From NCBI GenBank assembly GCA_902464965.1, contig CABQLI010000005.1:1-52203 (forward strand): a stretch of 52,203 nt of DNA, given 5' to 3'. The number at the start of each line of letters is the position of its first letter. The stretch's first letter is position 1. Shown piece after piece: positions 40,404 to 49,268 of the stretch. Source of the stretch: an uncultured Collinsella sp. (GTDB lineage: Bacteria; Actinomycetota; Coriobacteriia; Coriobacteriales; Coriobacteriaceae). A program made the translations under genes and the position numbers. The notes beneath the pieces were generated by a model, which was not told the origin of the DNA, searched no databases, and worked only from the letters and a program-made list of their open reading frames with translations.

Positions 40404-41666
40404 GTGCAAAATACCAAGCAAAAGTCGGGCACCAAGCAAAAGTTGACCATCGCGGCCATCTTTGGCGCTATGGGCCCCGGTCTGCTGGCGGCGCTTTCGG
40501 GCAATGACGCCGGCGGCATTGCAACGTATTCCAGTGCGGGCGCCAACTATGGCTACAAGATGCTCTGGATGCTTCCCGTCATGACTGTGCTGCTCATCGT
40601 GACGCAGGAGACCGCGGCGCGCTGCGGCTGCGTCACGGGCAAGGGCCTGGCATCGCTCATCCGCGAGCGCTTTGGCGTGCGCAAGAGTGTACTTGCTATG
40701 GCGGCGCTGTTGATCGCCAACACGGCTGTGACCATTTCGGAGTTTGCGGGTATCGCCAGCGGCCTTGCTCTCTTTGGCGTGCCGGCGAGCATCTCGGTGC
40801 CTTTGGTGGCGCTGCTGGTGTGGATGCTTACCATGTCGGGTAGTTTCCAGCGCATCGAGAAGATTCTGCTGCTGGTAAGCTGCGTCTTCGTGACCTATAT
40901 TGTCGCCGCGTTTATGGCTGGCCCCAACTGGGGTGAGGTCGCGGTCGACCTGGTCGTGCCTAACATTCAAAATGACCCCAGCTACGTGTCGCTCGTGGTC
41001 GCAACGATCGGTACCACCATCGCGCCGTGGATGATTTTCTTGGCGCAGAACAACGTGGTCGATAAGAACGCGGGCGAGGACGACATCGTGCTGCAGCGTA
41101 TTGATACCGTGAGCGGCTCGATCGCTGCTGATATCATTGCGGGCTTCATTATCATCACGACCGGTACGGTGCTGTTCCCGGCGGGTATTCAGATTAGCGA
41201 TGCCGCCGATGCTGCCCGCGCGCTGGAGCCTATTGCGGGTCAGTGGTCCACGGTACTGTTTGCCTCGGGCCTGGTCGCGGCGAGCTTCTTGGCCGCCTGC
41301 GTGCTGCCGGGCGTTACGTCGAGCGCTATCTGCGAGGCATTTGGCTGGGAGCGCGGTGCCGACCGCAGCTGGGACGAGGCCCCGGTTTACCGCGGCATCA
41401 TTACGGCCATCATCGGTATCTCTGCCGTGCTGGTGCTTATGCCCGGCGTCGATCTGTTCCAGATTATGATGACCTCACAGGTCATCAATGGCGTGCTACT
41501 GCCCGTGGTTCTGGTGTTCCAGGTGGTTATCGCCGCCGACCGTCATATTATGGGTGCCAACCGCAACGGCCGCGTGTGGAACGTGCTCACTTGGGCGACT
41601 ATCGGCGTGATTACAGTGCTCACGGTCGTCATGTTTGTGCTGCAAGCGATGGGCTACAGCGCTTAG
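40404..41666 (+). CDS. Nramp-family transporter, Nramp-related magnesium transporter type
   Basis: The 420-residue protein has about eleven membrane helices of the Nramp/SLC11 family. In helix 1 the canonical DPGN reads DAGG (ALSGNDAGGIATYSSAGA): the aspartate is kept, the asparagine is not. In helix 6 the canonical MPHN reads APWM (IGTTIAPWMIFLAQ), so the sulfur ligand for manganese/iron is lost. This pattern fits the Nramp-related magnesium transporters (NRMT), a clade characterised from Eggerthella lenta, also of the Coriobacteriia. The neighbouring MgtE-like gene supports a magnesium role. Translation is taken from a GTG with AGGTGG upstream, nine bases after the previous stop. Confidence 0.85.
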   Translation: MQNTKQKSGTKQKLTIAAIFGAMGPGLLAALSGNDAGGIATYSSAGANYGYKMLWMLPVMTVLLIVTQETAARCGCVTGKGLASLIRERFGVRKSVLAMAALLIANTAVTISEFAGIASGLALFGVPASISVPLVALLVWMLTMSGSFQRIEKILLLVSCVFVTYIVAAFMAGPNWGEVAVDLVVPNIQNDPSYVSLVVATIGTTIAPWMIFLAQNNVVDKNAGEDDIVLQRIDTVSGSIAADIIAGFIIITTGTVLFPAGIQISDAADAARALEPIAGQWSTVLFASGLVAASFLAACVLPGVTSSAICEAFGWERGADRSWDEAPVYRGIITAIIGISAVLVLMPGVDLFQIMMTSQVINGVLLPVVLVFQVVIAADRHIMGANRNGRVWNVLTWATIGVITVLTVVMFVLQAMGYSA

Positions 41667-41684
41667 CGCCTCTTTTGGACTCCG

Positions 41685-41719
41685 AACAGGCCGCCGCCAT
41701 GGGTTGCGGTCTGTTTTTT
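41685..41719 (+). terminator. Rho-independent terminator of the Nramp-like gene
   Basis: Stem ACAGGCCGCCGCC / GGTTGCGGTCTGT (wobbles and one or two mismatches) with an ATG loop, followed by TTTTTT. Confidence 0.8.
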
Positions 41720-41748
41720 GCCTGTTATAGGGGGTTAGTAATATATGT

Positions 41749-41977
41749 GTGGACAAAAATGCCAAATATGAGTACTGTTGCCTGGCTGATAGCATTTACG
41801 ACCAAGAAAATAATGAACATATCTAAAAATCCGTTCATTAAAAGCGGAGCTCCAAGTCCTAAGCCGGCCATTCTGGTCAACTGGAAGGGTCACGCGCTAC
41901 CGCATGGGCGCCATTTTGGGTGGTTTTGCCTGCTACTAAAATGGTAACAGTACTCATATTTACCCCTTTTTGTCCAC
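41749..41977. repeat. Large AT-rich palindromic element
   Basis: Arms of 34-35 bp (GTGGACAAAAATGCCAAATA then TGAGTACTGTTGCC, and its complement with a few mismatches) enclose about 160 bp, including an inner hairpin AATGAAC/GTTCATT. It differs in sequence from the adhesin-flanking elements but has the same build: long outer arms, inner hairpin, no gene. Confidence 0.8.
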
Positions 41978-42028
41978 GACCTCTTGGAGCCGGCTCGAAA
42001 AGAGTGATTTTGGGTTGTTTGCTGCGGG

Positions 42029-44245
42029 CTACTTGTCGGTGCCCAGCTTGTGCGGCTTGAGAGCGAGCGCGTTGACGAGTGCGTCGGCGGCGGACTTGAC
42101 GGCCGCCGGCTGCGGATCGTTAACGTGGTCCTCGGGATGCACGGGCAGGTCCTTCTTGACGGTATCGTGGATGAGCTTAAGGTACTCGGCCACGCCCGCG
42201 TTCGAAAGGTGCGTGCCGTCGCCGTCGAACAGGTCGTTGCGGTTGGCGCTATATCCGTACCAGTCGATAACGCGCACGTTTTTATAGCGCGTGGCGGCGT
42301 TGGCGATGGCCTGATTGGTGGCGCCGACCCATGGCTGCGGGCTGCGCGTGTTTACAAATACGACGGTGCGCTGATTGCCGGCATCGGCCATGATGGCGTC
42401 GATCTGGTCGTCGGTTACCAAGCCGTTGGTGCCCAGGGCAAAGACCACGATCTTGCCGGCAAGGTTCTGCTGGATATAGCCCTCAAATGTCGCGCGGCCC
42501 GCATCAAACTGGCGGCCCTTTTCGGCATCGATATGGCTGTGCGGGAACACGCCGTCAAAGGTGTCCACGGCACGCAGCGACACGGAGTCGCCGATCATAA
42601 GCAGATCGTAGGAGCCATCGGGGAAGCCGTCGTTGTCCTTGTCGGTGTCGTCGGCCGCCTGCTGGTCGGTGGGCGCGGTGTTCTTGGCTTCCTTGTTCAG
42701 AACTTCGGCGCCCTCGCCGCTCAGCGCAGACGTTTCGGGCACAAAGATCAGGCCGCCCAGTGCAACGACCAACACGACAGCGCAGGCTACGCAGACAGGG
42801 GCGTGCGCGCGTGCCCAGTTGGCGGGCGTGGTGGTGCCACCGCGGAATTCGGCGACGGTGCGCCCAAAGGCGCCCTTCCTAAACGGAGTCTCGATAAAGC
42901 GATAGCAGCACTCTGCCACGGCGACCACCACAAGTACCTGCAAGATATACTGCCACCACGGTGTATCGTTGATGTTGGCGACTGGGTTCATGAGCAACAG
43001 CAGCGGATAGTGCCACAGGTAGATGCTGTACGAGCGCTTGCCAACCCACACGAGTGGCTCGGCGGACAGCGCGCGGGCAACCATTCCCTGGGGCTGCACG
43101 CAGGCCGCGATGACCATGAGCGTGAGGATGGAGCATAACAGCGTGCCGCCGCGATACTGGAACGCGGTGTAGCCGTTGGTGAGCGCGACCATGGCGGCAA
43201 GGCCAACCAGACCCACGACGCCCAATACATCGATGGATGCGGGCGAGGACCAAAAGCGCACGAGGGCGCTCGGCTGTGCCGGGGCGGTCTCGGCTGATTC
43301 GTCGGCCTTCTCGCCAGGCTTGCCCTCGGCGTTCTTGCCGTGCTTGGCGGCGCCAGCCAGGCGATTGAGCCCCAAACGATGAACGAGACGCACCGGCGCC
43401 AGGTCGCGATCGGGGATAAAGGCCATCCAGGCACCCAGCAGCAGCGAGAACACACGGGTGTCGGTGCCGTAGTACACGCGGCTTGGATCGGCGGCAGGGT
43501 TGTAAAGCACCATCATGGCTAGGGCAGATACCACGGCAAGGCCCAGAACCACGCGGCGCGTGTTGGGCTTGCTCACATGCATGGATACCATGGCAAACAG
43601 CAGCGGGGGCCAAACCAGGTAGAACTGTTCCTCGATGGCAAGCGACCAAAAGTGCGTGAGCGGCGAGGGGTCGCCCAGAGCATTGAAGTACGAGACGTTT
43701 TGGGCAATCTGCCACCAGTTGTTGAAGAACAACAGCGACGGCAGGATGTCGGGGCGCATCTTGGTGAGCATCACGTGGTTGAAGACGGTGCACAGCGCAC
43801 AGGTCACCACCACGACGGTCACTACGGCGGGGACCAGGCGACGGATGCGGCGGATCCAGAAGCTCTTGAGGTCGATGCGGCCGGTCTTAGCGACTTCGTT
43901 GAGCAGCAAGCGCGTGATCAGATAGCCCGAAAGCACAAAGAAGATCGTGACGCCGAGCAGACCGCCCTGCGCCCACGTGAGGTTGAGGTGATAGAGCACC
44001 ACTGCGACAACGGCAAGCGTACGCAGGCCGTCAAGGGCAGGGATGTAGCGGGATTTGGGGCGAGCAGGCGTCTGCTCCGCGGCGGGAGTGTTGGCGCGGC
44101 CCGCGTTGTTGGCAGAAGCGCGATGGGGGCTCGCGGTGCGTCGCGGTTCGTTGGCACGGCGTTCGCCCTTCACGCGTTCGTGCGGCGCCGGCTCGTTGCC
44201 CGTGCGGCGTCGACCGCGCGAGCCCGATTGCGAGAGTTGTTCCAT
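42029..44245 (-). CDS. Acyltransferase 3 / SGNH fusion, OatA-like
   Basis: The 738-residue protein starts with a basic disordered tail of about 60 residues. An acyltransferase-3 membrane domain of some ten helices follows (YIPALDGLRTLAVVAVVLYH, IFFVLSGYLIT, WSLAIEEQFYLVWP), then a proline/glutamate-rich cytosolic loop and a C-terminal extracellular SGNH domain (MIGDSVSLRA, ALGTNG, GDGTHLS). This is the build of peptidoglycan O-acetyltransferases such as OatA, which add acetyl groups to muramic acid and give lysozyme resistance; other wall polymers are possible targets. The Ser and Asp-His catalytic residues are visible. Confidence 0.9.
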   Translation of the reverse strand: MEQLSQSGSRGRRRTGNEPAPHERVKGERRANEPRRTASPHRASANNAGRANTPAAEQTPARPKSRYIPALDGLRTLAVVAVVLYHLNLTWAQGGLLGVTIFFVLSGYLITRLLLNEVAKTGRIDLKSFWIRRIRRLVPAVVTVVVVTCALCTVFNHVMLTKMRPDILPSLLFFNNWWQIAQNVSYFNALGDPSPLTHFWSLAIEEQFYLVWPPLLFAMVSMHVSKPNTRRVVLGLAVVSALAMMVLYNPAADPSRVYYGTDTRVFSLLLGAWMAFIPDRDLAPVRLVHRLGLNRLAGAAKHGKNAEGKPGEKADESAETAPAQPSALVRFWSSPASIDVLGVVGLVGLAAMVALTNGYTAFQYRGGTLLCSILTLMVIAACVQPQGMVARALSAEPLVWVGKRSYSIYLWHYPLLLLMNPVANINDTPWWQYILQVLVVVAVAECCYRFIETPFRKGAFGRTVAEFRGGTTTPANWARAHAPVCVACAVVLVVALGGLIFVPETSALSGEGAEVLNKEAKNTAPTDQQAADDTDKDNDGFPDGSYDLLMIGDSVSLRAVDTFDGVFPHSHIDAEKGRQFDAGRATFEGYIQQNLAGKIVVFALGTNGLVTDDQIDAIMADAGNQRTVVFVNTRSPQPWVGATNQAIANAATRYKNVRVIDWYGYSANRNDLFDGDGTHLSNAGVAEYLKLIHDTVKKDLPVHPEDHVNDPQPAAVKSAADALVNALALKPHKLGTDK

Positions 44246-44432
44246 AAAACATCATCCAATGACGAGAATAATCAGCACGCCTTCATTGTAGCTGCCTGCT
44301 CCTGTGAATGCTTGCTGCTGGCGCAAGCTCAAGCGCGCGTCCACATCAAAGTGAACTAAAGTTATAGGGGGTGCGAGAGCGCACGATCGACGGCCGACGG
44401 TGGGCATAAGGCCCGCAGATGAGGAGGTTTCC

Positions 44433-45395
44433 ATGGCAGATCGCGGCATCGTTGCGGTGTTCGGCAGCATGAACATGGACCTTTCGGTGGCGTGCGAGCG
44501 CATACCGCGTGCGGGCGAGACTGTCGGCGGCAGCGGGTTTATCACCAACGCCGGTGGCAAGGGCGCTAACCAGGCCGTAGCTGCCGCGCGTATGGGCGCG
44601 TGCACGCACATGATCGGCGCGGTCGGTCGCGACGCGTTCGGCGCGTCGCTCGTGGCGGGGCTCCAAGACGCCGGCGTGGACTGTGACTTTGTAGTGCATC
44701 GCGATGACGTGGAGACGGGAACGGCGACCATCATTCGCTGCGAGGGCGACAACCGCATCATACTGTCACCGGGCGCCAACCATGCGCTTGCGGGCGCGGA
44801 CGTTGCCTGCGCGCTGAGGCGTCTGGTGGCCCATGAGTTCGACGGCGACGCCAGCGAGATTGCCCCGGCTGCCGGAAGCGTCTTTATCGCCCAGGGCGAA
44901 TGTGACCTTGCGGCGACGGCCGAGGCGCTTGTTTGCGCTCACGAGCTGGGGTTCTATACGGTCTTTAATCCAGCGCCCGCCTGCGAGCTGCCTGCGGAGG
45001 TCTGGCCTGCGGTCGACCTGGTCTGTCCCAACGAGACCGAGTGCCAGGTGCTGACGGGCATTCTGCCCACGGATGACGCGAGTTGCGTCACCGCGCTCAA
45101 TGCGCTGCTCGACAAGGGTGCCGGGGCTGCGGTCATCACGTTGGGCGGTGCCGGCTCGGTTTCGCTCGGCGATGGCGGTGAGCTGCTGCGCATGCCGGCA
45201 CTTTCGAGTACGGTAGTCGATACCACGGCCGCCGGCGATACGTTTATCGGCGCGTTGGCGGCGGCTCGCCTAGAGGGCTTGTCGCTCTTTGAGTGCATGG
45301 CCGCGGGTGCTCGCGCCTCGGCAGTGACGGTGTCGCGCCTGGGCGCTCAGCAATCGATTCCCATGCGCACCGAAGTTGAACATTGGTTTGGTTAA
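44433..45395 (+). CDS. rbsK: Ribokinase
   Basis: The 320-residue PfkB-family kinase has FGSMNMDLSV at the start, the sugar-binding NAGGKGANQAVAAARMG, NPAPACELP, the NETE motif, and the catalytic DTTAAGDTFIGAL with the general-base aspartate. These match ribokinase, which phosphorylates ribose at C5. A strong GAGGAGG site precedes the ATG. The gene is followed 30 bases later by a nucleoside hydrolase, whose product would be ribose, so the pair makes a coherent nucleoside salvage route. Confidence 0.9.
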   Translation: MADRGIVAVFGSMNMDLSVACERIPRAGETVGGSGFITNAGGKGANQAVAAARMGACTHMIGAVGRDAFGASLVAGLQDAGVDCDFVVHRDDVETGTATIIRCEGDNRIILSPGANHALAGADVACALRRLVAHEFDGDASEIAPAAGSVFIAQGECDLAATAEALVCAHELGFYTVFNPAPACELPAEVWPAVDLVCPNETECQVLTGILPTDDASCVTALNALLDKGAGAAVITLGGAGSVSLGDGGELLRMPALSSTVVDTTAAGDTFIGALAAARLEGLSLFECMAAGARASAVTVSRLGAQQSIPMRTEVEHWFG

Positions 45396-45425
45396 ACGAT
45401 AAAGGCGGAGAAGCGGAGTAGAACA

Positions 45426-46400
45426 ATGACAACCAAGAAGCTGATCCTTGATCTGGATATGGGTGTGGACGATGCGATGGCGCTGGCCTATGCCATCGCG
45501 AGCCCCGAGGTGGAGCTCGTGGGCATCACCACGTGCTTTGGCAACGTGCGCGTCGAGCAATCGGCGCACAACTGCCTTGCGGTGCTCGATCTGCTGGGTC
45601 GCCCCGAGGTTCCGGTGTACCTGGGTGCCGACCGTCCTCTGCAGGCGACTGAGCCCTATACGCCGCCGGCGTCCACCGCGCTCATTCACGGCAAGAACGG
45701 CATCGGCGGCGCGAGCGTGCCCGCGTCGCCCTACGAGCCGGTGGGGGCGACCTCGGCCGACGGCAACGCTGCGGTCGATTATCTGATCGATGCCGCGCGC
45801 ACCTATGGTCCCGATCTGGTCTACGTGGCGACTGGCCCGCTCTCCAACCTGGCGCTCGCCCTGGAGCGCGATGCGGCGGCGATGATGTCCATCGGCCGCG
45901 TGGTCGTGATGGGCGGCGCCCTTACCGTGCCCGGCAACGTGAGCGCGGGCGCCGAGGCCAATATGGCGAGCGACCCCGAGGCAGCCGACGCGGTGCTGCG
46001 CTCGGGCCGTAAGCTCACCATGGTGGGTCTGGACGTGACGCATCGCGTGGTGCTCACACGCCGCGACATTGCCGGCTGGACGGGCTCGGGCACCATGGCG
46101 GGCTGCGCATTTGCGAGCATGGTCGAGCACTACATTGGCTCGTACGAGATGAACGCACCCTACCTGGGTGGTTGTGCGCTGCACGATCCGCTGGCCGTTG
46201 CCGTGGCGATCGACCCCACGCTCGTAGGTGCGCTCGGCTGCAACCTGCGTGTTGATCTGCTGGGCGAGTACCGCGGTCGCACCATCTGCGATGAGCGTCG
46301 CCTGTCCGATCCGGACAAGAGCGCGCTTGTGGCACTGACCGTGGATGCTCCGCGCTTCCTGTCCGAGTTCAAGACGCGTATGGCCCGTGTCCTTGGCTAA
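45426..46400 (+). CDS. Inosine/uridine-preferring nucleoside hydrolase
   Basis: The 324-residue protein belongs to the nucleoside hydrolase family, which splits ribonucleosides into base and ribose with a calcium-bound water. The metal site is DLDMGVDDAMALAYA (usual form DTDPGxDD), and TCFGNVRVEQSAHN, YVATGPLSNLA, GGALTVPGNVSAGAEANMASDPEAA and HDPLAVA match the other conserved regions. It follows ribokinase closely and precedes a LacI-type gene. Substrate preference cannot be told from sequence. Confidence 0.92.
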   Translation: MTTKKLILDLDMGVDDAMALAYAIASPEVELVGITTCFGNVRVEQSAHNCLAVLDLLGRPEVPVYLGADRPLQATEPYTPPASTALIHGKNGIGGASVPASPYEPVGATSADGNAAVDYLIDAARTYGPDLVYVATGPLSNLALALERDAAAMMSIGRVVVMGGALTVPGNVSAGAEANMASDPEAADAVLRSGRKLTMVGLDVTHRVVLTRRDIAGWTGSGTMAGCAFASMVEHYIGSYEMNAPYLGGCALHDPLAVAVAIDPTLVGALGCNLRVDLLGEYRGRTICDERRLSDPDKSALVALTVDAPRFLSEFKTRMARVLG

Positions 46401-46474
46401 GTTGTCTTTTTGGGACGGGGCTTTTTTGCTACCGAGTAAATGTGCCCGTTGGGGGAATAGTCGGGCCACTTTAC

Positions 46475-46520
46475 TTGACAACAGGCTAAACTAGCTCATA
46501 AACATTTACTACTCTGTTTA
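46475..46520 (+). promoter_or_regulatory. Promoter with TGTTTA box before the LacI-type gene
   Basis: Perfect TTGACA at 46475, with ATAAAC/TCATAA as the -10 candidate about 17 bp on, and TGTTTA at 46515-46520. The same hexamer recurs before the sugar isomerase gene, suggesting self-regulation by the LacI-type protein. Confidence 0.5.
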
Positions 46521-46595
46521 GATTGAATTTGCGGCCGTTTATTTGCCGAGCCATCGAGTCCCGATGCTCCGCCACGGCCGTTGCTAGGGGGAACA

Positions 46596-47606
46596 ATGGC
46601 CAAAGCAAGTGTTCGCGAGATCAGCCGCATCACCGGTTTTTCGCCTGCGACCGTGTCCAACGCGCTCAACCGCAAGCGCAGCGTGAGTGAAGAGACCGCC
46701 AAGGTCATCTTGGAGTGCGCACAGTCGCTTGGCTACCAGCAGTCGACGCAGCTCGAGAGGATTCAGTTTGTGCTCGCGCGCAAGACGGGCGCCATCTTGG
46801 ACGAGAGTACCTTCCATCCCGCGGTTATCGAGGGCGTGGAGCGCCAGGCGCGTCGCCACGGCATGAGCACGAGCTTTGTCTCGCTCGACTTTAGCGACCT
46901 GGACGCCGTGCGCCCGCAGGTCGAGGGCCTGATTGCCGATTCGGCCGCCGCTATTGTACTAATGGGTACGGAGTTGGGCGAGGAGGACTACGCTCTGTTC
47001 GCTAACGCGGCCGCCCACCTGATTGTGCTCGATGGCTGGAGCGACCGCCAGTACTTCGATGCCGTGGTCATTGCCAATACCGATTCGGTGCTGCGTGCCG
47101 TGGATTACCTTATCGAGAAAGGTCACAAGCAAATCGGCTATCTGGCGGGCGACCTTCGTATCCGCAACTTTAAGGATCGCGAGCGCGGCTATCGCCAAGC
47201 GCTTGAGGATGCGGGCCTTGAGGCCAACCCGACATGGCGCGTTACGCTGGGCACCACGCTCGAGGGCGCTTATCTCGACATGGGCGCATGGCTCGACAGC
47301 GCCTCGCGCGACGACCTGCCGACGGCTTTCTTTGCCGAGAACGATGTGCTCGCCGTAGGCGCCATGCGCGCGCTGAACGAGCACGGCATACGTGTTCCCG
47401 AGGATGTCTCGATCATCGGCTTTGACGACCTATCTCTGGGCGCCTTCTCCAACCCGCCGCTCACCACGGTGCACGTTCCCAAGCACGAGGTGGGCGAGAT
47501 CGCGGTACGCCGCCTGGTGGGTAACATCCGCAATCCCAAGAGCTATACCTGCAAGACGGCCGTATCGACCTATTTTGTCGAGCGCCAAAGCGTGCGCGAG
47601 ATCTAG
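46596..47606 (+). CDS. LacI-family transcriptional regulator
   Basis: The 336-residue protein has a LacI-type DNA-binding end (ASVREISRITGFSPATVSNALNRKRSVSEETAKVI), a hinge, and a periplasmic-binding-protein-like effector domain (VVIANTDSVLRAVDYLIEKGHKQIGYLAGD; TAFFAENDVLAVGAMRALNEHG; VPEDVSIIGFDDLSLGAFSNPPLTTVHVP). It probably binds a sugar or sugar phosphate and controls the downstream isomerase-transketolase-kinase genes and maybe itself. The start follows an AGGGGGA site. Confidence 0.93.
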   Translation: MAKASVREISRITGFSPATVSNALNRKRSVSEETAKVILECAQSLGYQQSTQLERIQFVLARKTGAILDESTFHPAVIEGVERQARRHGMSTSFVSLDFSDLDAVRPQVEGLIADSAAAIVLMGTELGEEDYALFANAAAHLIVLDGWSDRQYFDAVVIANTDSVLRAVDYLIEKGHKQIGYLAGDLRIRNFKDRERGYRQALEDAGLEANPTWRVTLGTTLEGAYLDMGAWLDSASRDDLPTAFFAENDVLAVGAMRALNEHGIRVPEDVSIIGFDDLSLGAFSNPPLTTVHVPKHEVGEIAVRRLVGNIRNPKSYTCKTAVSTYFVERQSVREI

Positions 47607-47670
47607 GCGAAGGAAACGCCGGGCCGCAGGGCGGCAAAGCTCGCTAAGGCAGCCATATATAACGCTACTA

Positions 47671-47700
47671 AGAGAGGGTTCTTCGGAGCCCTCTTTTTTG
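47671..47700 (+). terminator. Rho-independent terminator of the LacI-type gene
   Basis: Nine-base stem AGAGGGTTC / GAGCCCTCT with a TTCG loop and TTTTT. Confidence 0.88.
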
Positions 47701-47720
47701 TTCCCCTTGTATGTTCAGAC

Positions 47721-47844
47721 TGTTTACATACCGTTTAGGCTGATTTCCCTACCGCTTACGGGTATTTCGCGCTAAACTTCTAAACAGAAGAGTAAAACAT
47801 TTAGTAAACAGAACAAAACGAAACACACGTCTGTTTACTGAACA
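47721..47844. promoter_or_regulatory. Cluster of TGTTTA/TAAACA operator-like boxes
   Basis: Within 125 bp there are four copies: TGTTTA at 47721 and 47832, TAAACA at 47781 and 47805. The 47832 copy extends to TGTTTACTGAACA and the 47805 copy reads ACATTTAGTAAACA, so both are near-palindromes with TGTTTACT in common. They precede the ribosome-binding site AGGGGAGGA of the isomerase gene and are likely sites for the adjacent LacI-type regulator. Confidence 0.55.
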
Positions 47845-47865
47845 TGTGATTAGGGGAGGACGTAC

Positions 47866-49266
47866 ATGGATAAGATCAAGCTCGGTTTCGTGCCCACGCG
47901 CCGCAGTATCTTTAGCGCGCCGGACGCAATCAAGTATCGCGGTCTGACGGCTGATCGCCTGCGCGAGATCGGCGTCGACATCGTGGATATCGACGACATC
48001 AACGACGAGGGCCTGCTGTTCGACGACAGCCACATCGAGCCTATCGTCAAGAAGTTCCGCGCCGAGGGCGTCGATGGCATTATGCTGTGCCACGCCAACT
48101 TTGGCACCGAGTACGTTTGCGCTCGCCTTGCCCGCGAGCTCGGTCTGCCCGTACTGCTGTGGGGCCCGCGCGACGAGCGCCCCGAGCCCGACGGCACTCG
48201 CCTGCGCGATAGCCAGTGCGGCCTGTTCGCCACCGGCAAGGTCCTGCGCCGCTTCCAGGTTCCCTTCACCTACATGACCAACTGCCGCCTGACCGACCCC
48301 GAGTTTGAGCGTGGCGTTTGGGACTTCCTGGCCGTGTGCAACGTGGTCAAGACCTTCAAGCACACCCGCATCCTGCAGATGGCCACCCGTCCATTCGACT
48401 TCTGGTCGACCATGTGCAACGAGGGCGAGCTGCTCGAGAAGTTCAACATCCAGCTTTCGCCCATCCCCATGACCGAGCTTGTCCAGGCCGTGCGCGACGC
48501 CCAGACCGACGGGCAGGCCATGGCCGCCATGCTGGCCCACATCAACGACAGCTTTGAGATCTGCATCCCCGAGGACAAGGTCCCCGCGGTCGCCGGTCTT
48601 GCCATCGCCATGAAGCTCCTGGTCGAGAAGTATGGCTGCAATGCTGGTGCCATTCAGTGCTGGAACGCTCTGCAGGACGAGCTGGGCATTATGCCCTGCG
48701 CCGCCAACGCCGTCCTCAACGAGATGGGCATCCCTATCGTATGCGAGACCGATATCCACGGCGCCATTACCGCGCTGATGGTCGAGGCCGCCGACCTGGG
48801 CCGTCACCGCGGCATGTTCGCCGACTGGACCGTGCGCCATCCCGACAATGAGAACGGTGAGTTGCTGCAGCACTGCGGCCCCTGGCCCTGCAGCTGCGCG
48901 GCCGTCAAGCCCAAGCTCACCTATCCGCTGGCTTTCGATCACCCCGGCGCGCTGACGGCCGAGGCCAAGCATGGCGACCTCACCCTTGCCCGCTTTGACG
49001 GCGACAACGGCGAGTACTCGCTGCTTCTGGGCAGCGCCCGCGGCATCGACGGCCCGGCCGGCATGGGTACCTACCTGTGGGTCGAGGTCGACAACCTCAA
49101 GCGCCTCGAGGCCAAGATCGTCGAGGGTCCCTACATCCACCACTGCGTCGCTATTCACGCCAACGTGGTGCCGGTGCTCTACGAGGCGTGCAAGTATCTC
49201 GGCATCCAACCCGACCTGTACGACCCCATCGAAGAAGACGTTAAAGCCTACCTGCGAGGAGAGTAG
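47866..49266 (+). CDS. L-fucose/L-arabinose-isomerase-family sugar isomerase
   Basis: The 466-residue cytoplasmic protein matches the L-fucose isomerase superfamily (KIKLGFVPTRRS; HANFGTEYVCARLARELGLPVLLWGPRDE; GNAGAIQCWNALQDELGIMPC-like segment; VCETDIHGAITALM, HCGPWPCSC). Residues in the metal site of that fold (Glu, Asp, His) are present in the CETDIHG and HCG segments. Its genomic partners are both halves of transketolase and an FGGY kinase, so it likely converts an aldose to a ketose that the kinase then phosphorylates. Which sugar is not known. The stop is two bases before the next start. Confidence 0.85.
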   Translation: MDKIKLGFVPTRRSIFSAPDAIKYRGLTADRLREIGVDIVDIDDINDEGLLFDDSHIEPIVKKFRAEGVDGIMLCHANFGTEYVCARLARELGLPVLLWGPRDERPEPDGTRLRDSQCGLFATGKVLRRFQVPFTYMTNCRLTDPEFERGVWDFLAVCNVVKTFKHTRILQMATRPFDFWSTMCNEGELLEKFNIQLSPIPMTELVQAVRDAQTDGQAMAAMLAHINDSFEICIPEDKVPAVAGLAIAMKLLVEKYGCNAGAIQCWNALQDELGIMPCAANAVLNEMGIPIVCETDIHGAITALMVEAADLGRHRGMFADWTVRHPDNENGELLQHCGPWPCSCAAVKPKLTYPLAFDHPGALTAEAKHGDLTLARFDGDNGEYSLLLGSARGIDGPAGMGTYLWVEVDNLKRLEAKIVEGPYIHHCVAIHANVVPVLYEACKYLGIQPDLYDPIEEDVKAYLRGE

Positions 49267-49268
49267 AA

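Larger units (their letters stand above)
41667..42028. other. Intergenic region between convergent genes
   Basis: Contains the terminator of the Nramp-like gene and one large AT-rich palindromic element. No gene is supported; the small open frames cross the palindrome. Confidence 0.75.

Noticed and set aside
41243..41947. Plus-strand frame overlapping the end of the Nramp-like gene
   Set aside because: It is out of frame with the transporter, runs through its terminator and into the AT-rich palindrome, and shows no family motifs.
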